A stretch of 64,000 nt of DNA from Bacteroidetes bacterium 43-16 (GCA_001897525.1 MKTB01000015.1:124001-188000); one strand, 5' to 3'; numbered from the stretch's first letter, positions 1 to 8,157 are shown. The notes: a model not told the origin generated them from the letters alone. A program made the numbers and translations.

Positions 1-2
1 CA

Positions 3-392
3 TCCAAACCCGATTATGTTACCATGTGTGAAGAATTGTTTGGTCCTGTACTGACGATCTATGTATATGACAAAAAAGACTGGGACAAAACCCTGGATGT
101 AGTAGATGCTACTTCACCTTACGCTTTGACCGGAGCGATCTTCGCACAAGACAGGTTAACCATTGAATACCTGACTAAACGCCTGACTAATGCAGCGGGT
201 AACTTCTATATCAATGACAAACCAACCGGGGCAGTAGTAGGCCAGCAACCATTTGGCGGTGCCCGTGCTTCCGGTACCAATGACAAAGCGGGTTCTGCCC
301 TGAACCTGTACCGTTGGTTGAGTGCCCGTACGATTAAAGAAACTTTTGTACCGGTAACCAATTACCGTTATTCTTTCCACCAGGAAGGATAA
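3..392 (+). CDS. pruA: Delta-1-pyrroline-5-carboxylate dehydrogenase, C-terminal part (partial)
   Basis: This is the last 130 or so residues of an aldehyde dehydrogenase that oxidises glutamate-semialdehyde/P5C to glutamate in proline degradation, in the cytoplasm. The frame is open to the window edge, and the first ATG at 24 is internal. Visible family hallmarks are EELFGPVL near the start of the fragment and the C-terminal PFGGARASGTNDKAG block, typical of the P5C dehydrogenase subfamily. The catalytic Cys and Glu lie upstream, outside the window. The gene is followed by a strong terminator, so it ends its transcription unit. I am confident of the family and fairly confident of the P5C assignment. 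Confidence 0.88.
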   Translation, partial: SKPDYVTMCEELFGPVLTIYVYDKKDWDKTLDVVDATSPYALTGAIFAQDRLTIEYLTKRLTNAAGNFYINDKPTGAVVGQQPFGGARASGTNDKAGSALNLYRWLSARTIKETFVPVTNYRYSFHQEG

Positions 393-437
393 GATGATAA
401 AATGGCCTTTAAAGTGATTGGCCTGTATAAAAAAATT

Positions 438-475
438 AAGCGCCACCTCCGGAAACATTTCCGGGTGGCGCTTTT
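438..475 (+). terminator. Rho-independent terminator after pruA
   Basis: A 10-bp perfect stem (438-447 with 464-473, AAGCGCCACC/GGTGGCGCTT) with a 16-nt loop is followed by a short T run. It sits 45 nt after the pruA stop. Confidence 0.85.
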
Positions 476-567
476 TCAAGGACAACATTTGGCAGCGATA
501 ACTCGAGGCCTTAATGTTGTCCTTGTTCTTTATATTTAAAAAACCACTATTTTCATGGCTAAAAAAG

Positions 568-1200
568 ATGACTACAATAACCGAAACGTATAGAAAGCCC
601 TTATCAAGCAATAGATTTGCTCAACTGACCTTGAGCATTTTCCTGCTGTTCTGGCTATACTGCTATGTAAACAATACGGATGAACTCAACTGGTGGATTG
701 AAAATTTACTGGTCCTTATATTCATACCGGTATTGGTCTTTACTCAAAAGCATTTTAAATTCTCGGACTGGAGCATACTGAGTATTTTTTTGTTTTTAGC
801 CCTCCATACTTTCGGTGCTAAAAACGCCTATACCTATAACACCTTTGGTGAATGGTTGCAAAATACCTACCACTTAGCACGCAATCCTTACGACAGGATC
901 GTGCATACCGGCTTTGGTGTATTTATGATCTATCCGGTGATGGACTTACTGTACAATAAATATAAAGTCCCCATGCGCTGGCTTTTACTGCTTAGCTGCT
1001 CTTTTATTTTGTGCCTGGCCACTATTTTTGAACTGATAGAATGGACCGTAGCCGAATTTACAGACTCCGAAACAGGTGAAACCTATGTAGCCACTCAGGG
1101 AGATATCTGGGATGCCCACAAAGACATTGTCCTGGCATGGATAGGGGCCGGTGTAACCGGTTATTTTTTCAAGAAACGACACTTTGATTATGGGGAATAG
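568..1200 (+). CDS. DUF2238 / YjdF-like inner-membrane protein
   Basis: A protein of 210 residues with about six hydrophobic membrane segments. The family signature is visible: YDRIVHTGFGVF in the middle, then FELIEWTVAEF and TQGDIWDAHKDIVLAWIGA near the C-terminus. These conserved acidic and histidine residues are typical of the DUF2238/YjdF family, whose function is unknown. The ATG at 568 is preferred over the one at 514 because the upstream extension is poor in family-like sequence and the terminator of the previous gene lies close by. It stands alone between a terminator and a heptamer repeat array. Confidence 0.75.
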   Translation: MTTITETYRKPLSSNRFAQLTLSIFLLFWLYCYVNNTDELNWWIENLLVLIFIPVLVFTQKHFKFSDWSILSIFLFLALHTFGAKNAYTYNTFGEWLQNTYHLARNPYDRIVHTGFGVFMIYPVMDLLYNKYKVPMRWLLLLSCSFILCLATIFELIEWTVAEFTDSETGETYVATQGDIWDAHKDIVLAWIGAGVTGYFFKKRHFDYGE

Positions 1201-1322
1201 TGAATGATGGGTGGTGGGTGGTGAATAGTGAAAAGTGAGTAGTGAATAGTGAATAGTGAATAGTGAGTAGTGAATAGTGAATAGTGAGTAGTGAAAAAGT
1301 GAAAAAGTGAAAAAGTGAAAAG
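1201..1322. repeat. 7-bp tandem repeat array (TGAATAG-type)
   Basis: Directly after the YjdF-like stop codon come 13 consecutive units of 7 bp (TGAATGA, TGGGTGG twice, TGAATAG, TGAAAAG, TGAGTAG and so on, 1201-1291), then three 8-bp units TGAAAAAG (1292-1315) and a final TGAAAAG. Units vary at positions 4-6 but keep phase. The array fills the gap to the next gene. Its role is unknown; strand-slippage expansion is likely. Confidence 0.9.
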
Positions 1323-1392
1323 AAACAGAACCGGATGGGCTTATTCATCATTTTATCGTATTTTCAAAAAAACTAAACACAAAACAATTGCA

Positions 1393-2658
1393 ATGATGAG
1401 ATCTCTCCCGATAATCACGCTACTACTTTTGACTACAGGCATAGCTTATTCCCAAACGATCAATCCACAGACAAAGCCTTTATACATACCCTTTGAGGTA
1501 GATGGTGAACATGGATTGACGGACACCTTTGGTAAGGAATTTGTACCACCGGGCACTTATGATTTCATCTCCAATGTGGGCAATTTCAACTATTATATCA
1601 TCGGGAAGCAGAAGAAGGGTGTAAAAGAACGGAGCTTTACTTACTGGATCATGAATCCGCAAAACGGCAAAAAAATTGATTTAGGCGAATTAAAGGATAA
1701 TGATCCGGCCTTTTTTAAAGGAGATACGGCATTTTATCATTTTCATAAAGCGGGAAAAAGTATATTGGCCTCGCCTATGGCCGCAAGCACCTATACTTTT
1801 GACAGGACTTATGATGATGTGAAGGGAGTAAAGTTGTATGACACGGCAGGAAATCATTTCAAGCAGGTATTTATGGCCACCCTGCCGGGCTATGATAAGG
1901 AGATCTGGCTGCTCAATGAACAGCAACTGGCGAAAGCAGCTCAAATAAAACCGGAATATAAAATAGAGGCGATACGTTCTTTTTCGGAAAATGGATATAC
2001 AAGAACGAGTTTTGCCGTAGGCTTAGCCGTACGCACGACAAAAACGGCACCCAAACCAGCACCAGCAAAGAAAGCAGCGCCACCGGTAAAAACAAAGAAA
2101 GGGCTTGTACCTCCTCCCGTGATGCCTCCCCCGCCGCCGCCTTCCCCTGCACCACCAGATGTAAACGAGACTGATTTTTATGCCAATATTTATAATTATG
2201 AATTGCAGCTTTTAGGCAAAGGTGCAGCCGATAAAGCTACCCTATCGAAGCTGTTTGGCAAACCGGCAACCCTGGGTAGCCAGGCAGAAGCATTTGTAAG
2301 TGTTGGAGGTGGTATTATTAAACAAACCGGTGATGACTACAGTACTCAACTGAATGATGTTTATGCTATCAAACGTATTACCAAAACAAGGGGAAACTAT
2401 GGCTTCCAGGCCTATTATCTGGTAAAAAATGAAGGTGATGATAAGATCAGCGAAATCGCCTCTTTAGAAAACACCCATCCATACTGGGCATCTTTTAATA
2501 ATAAGAAATTATTGAAACTTAATTTCCACAAGAGCAAAAGACTAAGCGCCTACTTTGATTATGATGGTGTAGCCATGCCCAAAGCAAAACTAATGATCCC
2601 GGCAAAATATTATGCTGAGCAACAAGATGAAGCTTTTTTGCCTTTTCTGATTAAATAA
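1393..2658 (+). CDS. Secreted protein of unknown function with proline-rich linker
   Basis: Length is 421 residues from the ATG at 1393, chosen because MMRSLPIITLLLLTTGIAYSQ is a clean signal peptide; the ATG at 1315 lies inside the repeat array and gives an unlikely leader. An N-terminal domain of about 210 residues is followed by a flexible Lys/Ala/Pro segment ending in a long run of prolines (around residues 218-257), then a C-terminal domain of about 160 residues that speaks of ADKATLSKLFGKP and YGFQAYYLV. There is no type IX sorting domain, so a periplasmic or surface-attached location is inferred. I do not recognise the family. Confidence 0.7.
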   Translation: MMRSLPIITLLLLTTGIAYSQTINPQTKPLYIPFEVDGEHGLTDTFGKEFVPPGTYDFISNVGNFNYYIIGKQKKGVKERSFTYWIMNPQNGKKIDLGELKDNDPAFFKGDTAFYHFHKAGKSILASPMAASTYTFDRTYDDVKGVKLYDTAGNHFKQVFMATLPGYDKEIWLLNEQQLAKAAQIKPEYKIEAIRSFSENGYTRTSFAVGLAVRTTKTAPKPAPAKKAAPPVKTKKGLVPPPVMPPPPPPSPAPPDVNETDFYANIYNYELQLLGKGAADKATLSKLFGKPATLGSQAEAFVSVGGGIIKQTGDDYSTQLNDVYAIKRITKTRGNYGFQAYYLVKNEGDDKISEIASLENTHPYWASFNNKKLLKLNFHKSKRLSAYFDYDGVAMPKAKLMIPAKYYAEQQDEAFLPFLIK

Positions 2659-2712
2659 TTGAAAAGGAATTAACACAGACAAATCTGCTATAAAGTACAA
2701 GGAAATTTAATG

Positions 2713-2736
2713 AAAGCTGCCTTTGGGCGGCTTTTT
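2713..2736 (+). terminator. Rho-independent terminator
   Basis: The stem AAAGCTGCC/GGCGGCTTT (2713-2721 with 2726-2734, one G-U pair, loop TTTG) is followed by T residues. It ends transcription of the preceding secreted protein gene. Confidence 0.8.
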
Positions 2737-2770
2737 ATTCCTCTATAAAAAATTAGCAGGCAGATGATCC

Positions 2771-2799
2771 TTGAAACCTGGAAATTCTGGTTATTTTTG
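2771..2799 (+). promoter_or_regulatory. Bacteroidota-type promoter for the WYL regulator
   Basis: TTG at 2771-2773 (-33 element) is followed 18 nt later by TATTTTTG at 2792-2799, which fits the TAnnTTTG -7 consensus of Bacteroidota sigma-ABfr. The start codon is 23 nt further on. Confidence 0.6.
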
Positions 2800-2822
2800 A
2801 ACAGTAAATTTATAATTCCCTT

Positions 2823-3728
2823 ATGGCCCAGATAGAAGTATTCCAACGTTATTTACATATTGTACAACTGTTAATGAAACGAGCAGCCTCCCTTGCCGAT
2901 ATCCAGAATTACCTGGAATTACAGGCAGAGCAGGACGGACAGAAATATGCCCTCTCCAACCGCACTTTCCTGCGCGACAAAGCGGCTATTTTAAGCTTGT
3001 TCAAACTGGACATTGTGTATGACGAAAAGGAGAAAGTCTATTCCATAGAAGAGGAAGAAGGCATGGAAACCGTACCGGCAAGGCTGATCGAAGCCTTCAA
3101 TACCTTCAATGCCCTGCAATTCAACCACAGCATTCCCAATGCCGTGCAGATGGAATACCAGAAGCCCAAAGGCATTGAACATTTCAGGGGCATCCTGCAA
3201 GCCATCACCCAACAAAAAGAACTGGCCTTCAGCTACCGCAAATTTGATGCAGAGCAGGCAGAATCCAGGACCATCAAACCGCTTTTATTAAAGGAATTTA
3301 AAAACAGGTGGTATGTGATCGGTGAAGATGGTGCTAAAGGAGCGATCAGGACCTTTGGCCTGGACCGCATGGAAGAGGTCAATATATCTACCCGGAAATT
3401 CAAAAAGAACAAAGACTTTAAGCCGGGCGCTTACTTCCAGAATGCCTTTGGTGTGATCTACGGAGAAGCTAAATCAGTAGAGCAGATCACGCTTTTGTTC
3501 AAAAACGGTACTGGGAACTACATCAAGACCATGCCCCTGCATCATTCTCAGGAAGTGATCAGCGATGATAAAAAAGGTTTATTGATCCAATTAAACCTGT
3601 ACCCGAGCCCGGATTTTATCAATGAAATACTGTCTTATGGAGCCGGTGTGGAGGTCATCCAGCCTGCACGCCTGAAGAATGCCGTTAAAACTGCGCTAAA
3701 AAAGGCACTGGATCAGTACAATACATAA
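2823..3728 (+). CDS. WYL-domain transcriptional regulator
   Basis: A 301-residue protein with an N-terminal winged-helix-like part (residues 1-75, including YALSNRTFLRDKAAI, resembling a recognition helix) and a WYL domain in the middle. The WYL part shows FSYRKFD and then NRWYVIGED, whose W-Y replaces the classic WYL tripeptide. A C-terminal WCX-like extension ends the protein. Family members bind DNA and sense a ligand, often a nucleic acid or nucleotide, through the WYL fold; the target here is unknown. It has its own promoter and terminator-isolated position, so it is probably monocistronic, though rlmN follows after 50 bp with its own -7 box. Confidence 0.85.
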   Translation: MAQIEVFQRYLHIVQLLMKRAASLADIQNYLELQAEQDGQKYALSNRTFLRDKAAILSLFKLDIVYDEKEKVYSIEEEEGMETVPARLIEAFNTFNALQFNHSIPNAVQMEYQKPKGIEHFRGILQAITQQKELAFSYRKFDAEQAESRTIKPLLLKEFKNRWYVIGEDGAKGAIRTFGLDRMEEVNISTRKFKKNKDFKPGAYFQNAFGVIYGEAKSVEQITLLFKNGTGNYIKTMPLHHSQEVISDDKKGLLIQLNLYPSPDFINEILSYGAGVEVIQPARLKNAVKTALKKALDQYNT

Positions 3729-3738
3729 TAAAAAGCTG

Positions 3739-3746
3739 TATCTTTG
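3739..3746 (+). promoter_or_regulatory. -7 promoter box upstream of rlmN
   Basis: TATCTTTG matches the Bacteroidota TAnnTTTG consensus and lies 32 nt before the rlmN start codon. No clear -33 TTG is seen. Confidence 0.55.
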
Positions 3747-3778
3747 CAGACTGTAATTACAATTTAATTTATTCACAG

Positions 3779-4822
3779 ATGGAAAATCTGCGACACATAC
3801 CTGTAGATGTGCTGGAGCAAACCCTTACTGAATGGGGCGAGCCAAAATTTAGGATTAAACAAATCAAAGATTGGATTTGGGTTAAAAACATTGGTTCTAT
3901 TGAAGAAATGAGCAACATTTCTAAAGAATTGAGGGCTAAACTGCACGAATTATTTTACATCCCCAAAGTTAGTATCGATCATAGTCAGTACAGTGAAGAC
4001 GGTACGGTGAAGAGCCGTTTCCGCCTGCACGACGACCGTTTTGTCGAAGGCGTTTTAATTCCTACCGACAAACGTATGACTGCCTGTGTCTCTTCACAGG
4101 TAGGCTGTAGCCTGAGCTGTAAGTTCTGCGCTACCGGCTACATGAAGCGTATGCGCAACCTGGACTGGGATGAGATCGTAGATGAAGTAACGCTTATTGA
4201 TAGCCTGGCACAGCAAACCTATAATAAAAAGCTGACCAATATCGTGTTTATGGGTATGGGCGAACCTCTGCTCAACTATAAAAACATGATGCAGGCTATT
4301 GAGCGCATCACCTCTCCGGAAGGATTGGGCATGAGCCCGCGCCGCATTACCGTGTCTACTGCAGGCGTTTCCAAAATGATTCGCCAGCTGGGAGACGATG
4401 GCGTAAAGTTTAAGCTGGCCTTAAGTTTACACGCGGCCAATGATGCCAAGCGCAATGAAATCATGCCGATCAATGAAAGCAATGACCTCAAGACTTTGAT
4501 CGAAGCCTTAAACTACTTCTACCAAAAAACGAAAAGTGAAATCACTTTAGAATACATCTTATTTTCTGAATTCAATGATAGCCTGGAAGATGCTGCTGAG
4601 CTGGTAAAAGTATACCGCCAGATACCGGCCGACCTGGTGAACATTATTGAATACAACCCAATCGAAATGGCCGATTTCAAAAAGCCGAATGAAGCGGTAA
4701 CCGACCGCTTTATGGACTACCTGTCTAAAAACAGGGTAAATGCCCGCCTCAGACGTAGTCGTGGTAAGGACATTGATGCGGCCTGCGGACAATTGGCCAA
4801 TGTAGAACAAACTAATCTTTAA
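3779..4822 (+). CDS. rlmN: 23S rRNA (adenine2503-C2)/tRNA (adenine37-C2) methyltransferase RlmN
   Basis: A radical-SAM enzyme of 347 residues, the usual length, that methylates C2 of A2503 in 23S rRNA and A37 in some tRNAs. The iron-sulfur cluster motif CxxxCxxC is seen at residues 110-117 (GCSLSCKFCATGY). The GMGEPLLNY motif for SAM binding follows, and the C-terminal catalytic cysteine is in AACGQL (about residue 336). The second essential cysteine of the family is expected there. The start at 3779 gives the normal N-terminus. It is a housekeeping gene with no unusual feature. Confidence 0.96.
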   Translation: MENLRHIPVDVLEQTLTEWGEPKFRIKQIKDWIWVKNIGSIEEMSNISKELRAKLHELFYIPKVSIDHSQYSEDGTVKSRFRLHDDRFVEGVLIPTDKRMTACVSSQVGCSLSCKFCATGYMKRMRNLDWDEIVDEVTLIDSLAQQTYNKKLTNIVFMGMGEPLLNYKNMMQAIERITSPEGLGMSPRRITVSTAGVSKMIRQLGDDGVKFKLALSLHAANDAKRNEIMPINESNDLKTLIEALNYFYQKTKSEITLEYILFSEFNDSLEDAAELVKVYRQIPADLVNIIEYNPIEMADFKKPNEAVTDRFMDYLSKNRVNARLRRSRGKDIDAACGQLANVEQTNL

Positions 4823-4867
4823 TCCTCAATAATAAATAAAAATGGCTTTGCCATAGTTTCTAAATAT

Positions 4868-6814
4868 ATGAACAAAAAGTTTCCTAAAAAGAACCATACA
4901 GAAAAGCACGATTCCAACGAATTTAAAGCAGAAAGAGAAGCGGCCGGCAGGAAGTTTACCGAATCGGACCGACAAGATTTCTGGAAAAATTTCGATAAAG
5001 ACTCCGGTAGCCGCTCCGGCAGCAAAAGAACGGAAGGTCCTAAGCAAGAAGGCCAGCGATCTGAAAGAAAAGATTATGGTAAAAAATCTTTCGGAGACAA
5101 GCCGAACAGATCGGACCGTGGAGATCGCGGGGACAGAAAGCCTTTCAACAGGGAAGAGCGTGGTGATAAAAAACCATTCGATCGCGGAGAAAGAAAATCT
5201 TTTGGAGACAAACCAAACCGCTTTGACCGCGAAGAGCGTGGTGACAGGAAACCGTTCAACAGGGAAGAGCGTGGTGATAAAAAGCCATTTGACCGCGGAG
5301 AAAGAAAATCTTTTGGGGACAAACCTAACCGCTTTGACCGCGAAGATCGTGGTGACAGGAAACCGTTTAACAGGGAAGAGCGTGGTGATAAAAAACCATT
5401 TGACAGAGGAGAAAGAAAATCTTTTGGAGACAAACCAAACCGCTTTGACCGCGCAGATCGTGGAGAGAGAAAGCCATTCAACAGGGAAGAACGCGGTGAT
5501 AAAAAACCATTTGACAGAGGAGAAAGAAAATCTTTTGGCGATAAGCCAAACAAGTTTGACCGCCAGGATCGTGGGGAAAGAAAACCTTATGGTGACAGAC
5601 CGAGCAGGTTTGAGCGTGAAGAGCGTGGAGACAGGAAACCCTTTAACAGGGAAGATCGTGGTGAAAGAAAATCTTTTGACCGGGGAGACAGCAAGTCTTT
5701 CGGGGATAAACCGAAAAGATTTAATAAAGAAGCAACTGATGCACCCAAGAAAAAAACTTTCCAGGATGTAATGAACAATGCCTACAGTCAAAGATTTGAC
5801 AGAGGTGAGGTAGAAAAAGTAAATAAAGAAGAAAGACCGCCAATAGAATTTGAAGGGGTAGAATTAGAAAACCGTTTTGAAACAAAAGGCGATAAAAAGC
5901 CTTCTTTCAGACAAGGTGAAAAAAGAAAGGACGAGCACCGCAGAACCGATAAAAACGGATCACGCACTTCAAGACAGGATGCGGAGCAGGATAAAAAAGC
6001 TGCTTTCCTGGAACATTTTGATTATGAAAATCCAAATGAAAAGGCATATGATGCGCAGGGCAACAAAGGTGTTCGTACCGAGCAGCAGCAAGCAGGCAAT
6101 GATGAGATCATGCCTTTGAATAAATTCATTGCACATTCCGGCGTTTGCTCGAGGAGAGATGCGGTGGAACTGATCAAAAACGGTAAGATCACCATTAATG
6201 GTAAAGTAGCTGCAGAACCGGGCTATAAAGTACAGCAGGATGATGTCATCCAGCTAGATGGCAAACCTTTAAAGGTGCAAAAGAACCTGGTTTATGTTTT
6301 ATTGAATAAGCCTAAAGGCTTTATCACGACTACGGATGATCCTAAAGGCCGTCGTACGGTGATGGACATTTTCGGGGATAATATCCAGGAGCGTGTATTC
6401 CCTGTAGGCCGCCTGGACCGCAACACTACCGGTCTTTTACTCTTGACCAATGATGGTGATGTAGCCCAGCAATTATCTCATCCTAAATATGAAAACCGCA
6501 AGATCTACCAGGTAACGCTGGACAGGCATGTTGCCAAAACTGATTTTGAACAGATCATTAATGGCCTGGAACTGGAAGATGGCTTAACGCGTGTAGATCA
6601 ACTGGCTTACCTGGAGAAGAAGAACGAAATAGGTATCGAGATCCATAGTGGCAAGAACCGTATCGTTCGTCGTATTTTTGAACACTTAGGTTATGAAGTG
6701 GAGAAACTGGACCGTGTGATGTATGCAGGCTTAACTAAAAAGAACCTGAAACGCGGACAGTGGCGCTTTTTGACCAAGCAAGAGGTGATCAACCTTAAAC
6801 ACCTGAAGCGATAA
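4868..6814 (+). CDS. rRNA pseudouridine synthase (RluB/RsuA family) with long repeat-rich N-terminal extension
   Basis: A 648-residue protein. Residues 415 to about 475 form an S4 RNA-binding domain (LNKFIAHSGVCSRRDAVELI), followed by the pseudouridine synthase domain with the catalytic Asp517 in VGRLDRNTTGLLLLT and the GKNRIVRRIF motif. This C-terminal half of about 235 residues is the size of an ordinary RsuA-family enzyme that isomerises a uridine in rRNA, probably RluB-like. The first 410 residues are almost purely Arg, Lys, Asp, Glu and Gly and contain about five 37-residue repeats with FGDKPN, REERGD and FDRGER motifs. Such charged disordered extensions are known on Bacteroidota RluB-like proteins and presumably contact RNA; the repeats here are unusually regular. 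Confidence 0.9.
   Translation: MNKKFPKKNHTEKHDSNEFKAEREAAGRKFTESDRQDFWKNFDKDSGSRSGSKRTEGPKQEGQRSERKDYGKKSFGDKPNRSDRGDRGDRKPFNREERGDKKPFDRGERKSFGDKPNRFDREERGDRKPFNREERGDKKPFDRGERKSFGDKPNRFDREDRGDRKPFNREERGDKKPFDRGERKSFGDKPNRFDRADRGERKPFNREERGDKKPFDRGERKSFGDKPNKFDRQDRGERKPYGDRPSRFEREERGDRKPFNREDRGERKSFDRGDSKSFGDKPKRFNKEATDAPKKKTFQDVMNNAYSQRFDRGEVEKVNKEERPPIEFEGVELENRFETKGDKKPSFRQGEKRKDEHRRTDKNGSRTSRQDAEQDKKAAFLEHFDYENPNEKAYDAQGNKGVRTEQQQAGNDEIMPLNKFIAHSGVCSRRDAVELIKNGKITINGKVAAEPGYKVQQDDVIQLDGKPLKVQKNLVYVLLNKPKGFITTTDDPKGRRTVMDIFGDNIQERVFPVGRLDRNTTGLLLLTNDGDVAQQLSHPKYENRKIYQVTLDRHVAKTDFEQIINGLELEDGLTRVDQLAYLEKKNEIGIEIHSGKNRIVRRIFEHLGYEVEKLDRVMYAGLTKKNLKRGQWRFLTKQEVINLKHLKR
5084..5725 (+). repeat. 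111-bp tandem repeats inside the pseudouridine synthase gene
   Basis: Units start at 5084, 5195, 5306, 5417 and 5528, each at an AAA-TCT-TT codon run (Lys-Ser-Phe), exactly 111 bp or 37 codons apart. A partial unit of 18 codons precedes a last KSFGDK motif at 5693. The DNA is conserved well enough that long open frames also appear in other frames and on the minus strand. Confidence 0.92.
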
Positions 6815-6837
6815 TCATGAATCATGTTGTATAAATA

Positions 6838-6874
6838 ATAAAGGGCTGATGCAAGAGATGCATCAGCCCTTTAT
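6838..6874. terminator. Bidirectional terminator
   Basis: A 16-bp perfect stem (6838-6853 with 6859-6874) with loop AGAGA and A/T-rich flanks stands between two convergent genes. Confidence 0.9.
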
Positions 6875-6887
6875 GTTATTTAGCTAT

Positions 6888-7463
6888 TTAGAATCTTGGT
6901 ATAAATACGGGTGGTACCAGAGGTCTTGGCACCGGGAAGCGCTTGTGATATCTTCCGAAGTAACCTTGTGGCGCATAGCCCAATGGCACATCATTCATAA
7001 TCTGGATACGGGCACGGCCCAGGTTAACATTCACCAGGAATGAGGGTACTGAAGCAGAGAATACCCAGTCGTTACCGCCCCAGTAGGTGTAGCCCCCGCG
7101 GTTGGCATCATAAAAGGTATAGTATTCCGGGAAGTAGACATGTCGCGACATATTGTAGCGATGTGCTCTTGCCCATGCCGGAGGTCCGTGACGATGTGGT
7201 CTTGGGGCATAGTAGTGCGATTGATGGCGATTTTTGTAATGGCCGTAAGCATGACCTCTTCCGCGATGATCATCATGCCTGTACCCTCTTTCGCGCCCGC
7301 GATCATGGCGGTCGCGTTGCTCATAACGTCCGTGGTCTCTTCCCCGACCCCTATCATCGTGGCGGTCTCCGCCTCTTCCGTGGCCTCTTTGTGCAAAGGC
7401 GCTCATATCGCTGAACAATAGGGTCAGTCCCAGTAGTGTTGCAATGGTGATGAACTTTTTCAT
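6888..7463 (-). CDS. Secreted His/Arg-rich protein of unknown function
   Basis: A 191-residue protein with the signal peptide MKKFITIATLLGLTLLFSDMSAFAQ. Residues 26-95 are very rich in Arg, Gly, His and Asp (RDRHDRGRERGYRHDDHRG type), which may bind metal or polyanions. The C-terminal 90 residues contain aromatic blocks (YFPEYYTFYD, YTYWGGNDW) and end in PPVFIPRF. Small secreted proteins of this make-up occur in many Bacteroidota without a known role. It converges on the pseudouridine synthase gene and shares its terminator. Confidence 0.75.
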   Translation of the reverse strand: MKKFITIATLLGLTLLFSDMSAFAQRGHGRGGDRHDDRGRGRDHGRYEQRDRHDRGRERGYRHDDHRGRGHAYGHYKNRHQSHYYAPRPHRHGPPAWARAHRYNMSRHVYFPEYYTFYDANRGGYTYWGGNDWVFSASVPSFLVNVNLGRARIQIMNDVPLGYAPQGYFGRYHKRFPVPRPLVPPVFIPRF

Positions 7464-7576
7464 AATATTTTATCTTTTGTTTTGCTATAATAGACCGGAA
7501 TAATCTGCCGGGGTTTAAAGCGGTGGATATATATTCTATTCGGCTAATCAGAAGGTTCAGGAAATCAATAAATTAG

Positions 7577-7660
7577 TGATGGGTGATGGGTGATGGGTGA
7601 TGGGTGATGGGTGATAAGTGATATGTGATAAGTGATAAGTGATGGGTGATAAGTGATGAG
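7577..7660. repeat. 7-bp tandem repeat array (TGATGGG/TGATAAG type)
   Basis: Twelve units of exactly 7 bp in a row: TGATGGG five times, TGATAAG, TGATATG, TGATAAG twice, TGATGGG, TGATAAG and TGATGAG. It lies between the secreted protein gene and the ssrA promoter. It has the same period and the same TGA-nnn-G frame as the array at 1201-1322 but a different dominant unit. Confidence 0.9.
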
Positions 7661-7723
7661 TATCTTGATTGTTTACACTTCTCTGATTAAGGAATTAACA
7701 AAAGGTATATGCAGGAAATTCTG

Positions 7724-7731
7724 TATCTTTG
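7724..7731 (+). promoter_or_regulatory. -7 promoter box of ssrA
   Basis: TATCTTTG fits the Bacteroidota TAnnTTTG consensus. Transcription would begin near 7738, leaving a leader of about 47 nt to be removed by RNase P at 7785. Confidence 0.65.
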
Positions 7732-7784
7732 TAGCTGAAAGTTCTTTGAAGATTGCGTAAGCGATCTTGTGAAGGTTCAAAATT

Positions 7785-8157
7785 GGGGTCGACTGGTTTT
7801 GACAGCACAGGAGCGGGGAAGCGTAAGCATGTCGTGCGTTGGATAATTAGCACGTTAATCTGAATATTCACAACTTTATATGGCAATACTCAGTATGCCA
7901 TGGCTGCCTAATCAGTGATTAGTTAGTCATTAGGGCCGCCCGAGCAGGTGATTTCGCTACCAAGCTCCGCCGCCGACTCAAAATAAAATGCGAGATGCTG
8001 TAGTGCCAGGCTGTGCACACTGCAAAAGACCATTCAGCTAAGTGTATCATCGGTTTGTTCATTTCCTGTTATACACCGACAAATAATATATGAAATAAGC
8101 ATGTAGAAAACTTTCACAATCGGTGTTTGGACGCGGGTTCGAATCCCGCCGATTCCA
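7785..8157 (+). ncRNA. ssrA: Transfer-messenger RNA (tmRNA)
   Basis: tmRNA rescues stalled ribosomes and adds a degradation tag. The 5' end GGGGTCGACTGGTTTTGACA and the 3' T arm with GGGTTCGAATCCC are diagnostic. The acceptor stem pairs GGGGTCG (7785-7791) with CGATTCC (8150-8156) including two G-U pairs, then discriminator A8157. CCA is not fully encoded (CAC-T follows), so it must be added. The internal tag frame is at 7882-7911. The 3' end doubles as the attachment site of the genomic island that follows. Confidence 0.95.
7882..7911 (+). other. tmRNA tag-peptide reading frame (GNTQYAMAA)
   Basis: Starting at the resume codon GGC (7882) the frame reads Gly-Asn-Thr-Gln-Tyr-Ala-Met-Ala-Ala and stops at TAA (7909-7911). 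A Gly resume codon is common in Bacteroidota. The usual ending is YALAA; here Met replaces Leu. Confidence 0.85.

Noticed and set aside
156-611. Minus-strand frame of 151 codons over the end of pruA
   Set aside because: It overlaps a certain gene and crosses its terminator; the product has no recognisable sequence.
4826-5791. Long minus-strand open frames and a plus-strand frame across the 111-bp repeats
   Set aside because: They are frames opened by the repeated Arg/Lys/Gly codons of the pseudouridine synthase gene. Their products are repeated low-complexity peptides, and no promoter faces them.
1201-7660. The heptamer arrays as CRISPR arrays
   Set aside because: Units are 7 bp with no unique spacers between them, and there are no cas genes in the window.
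7785-8157. A protein gene in the ssrA region (short frames on both strands)
   Set aside because: The region is explained by tmRNA with correct ends, acceptor pairing and tag frame.
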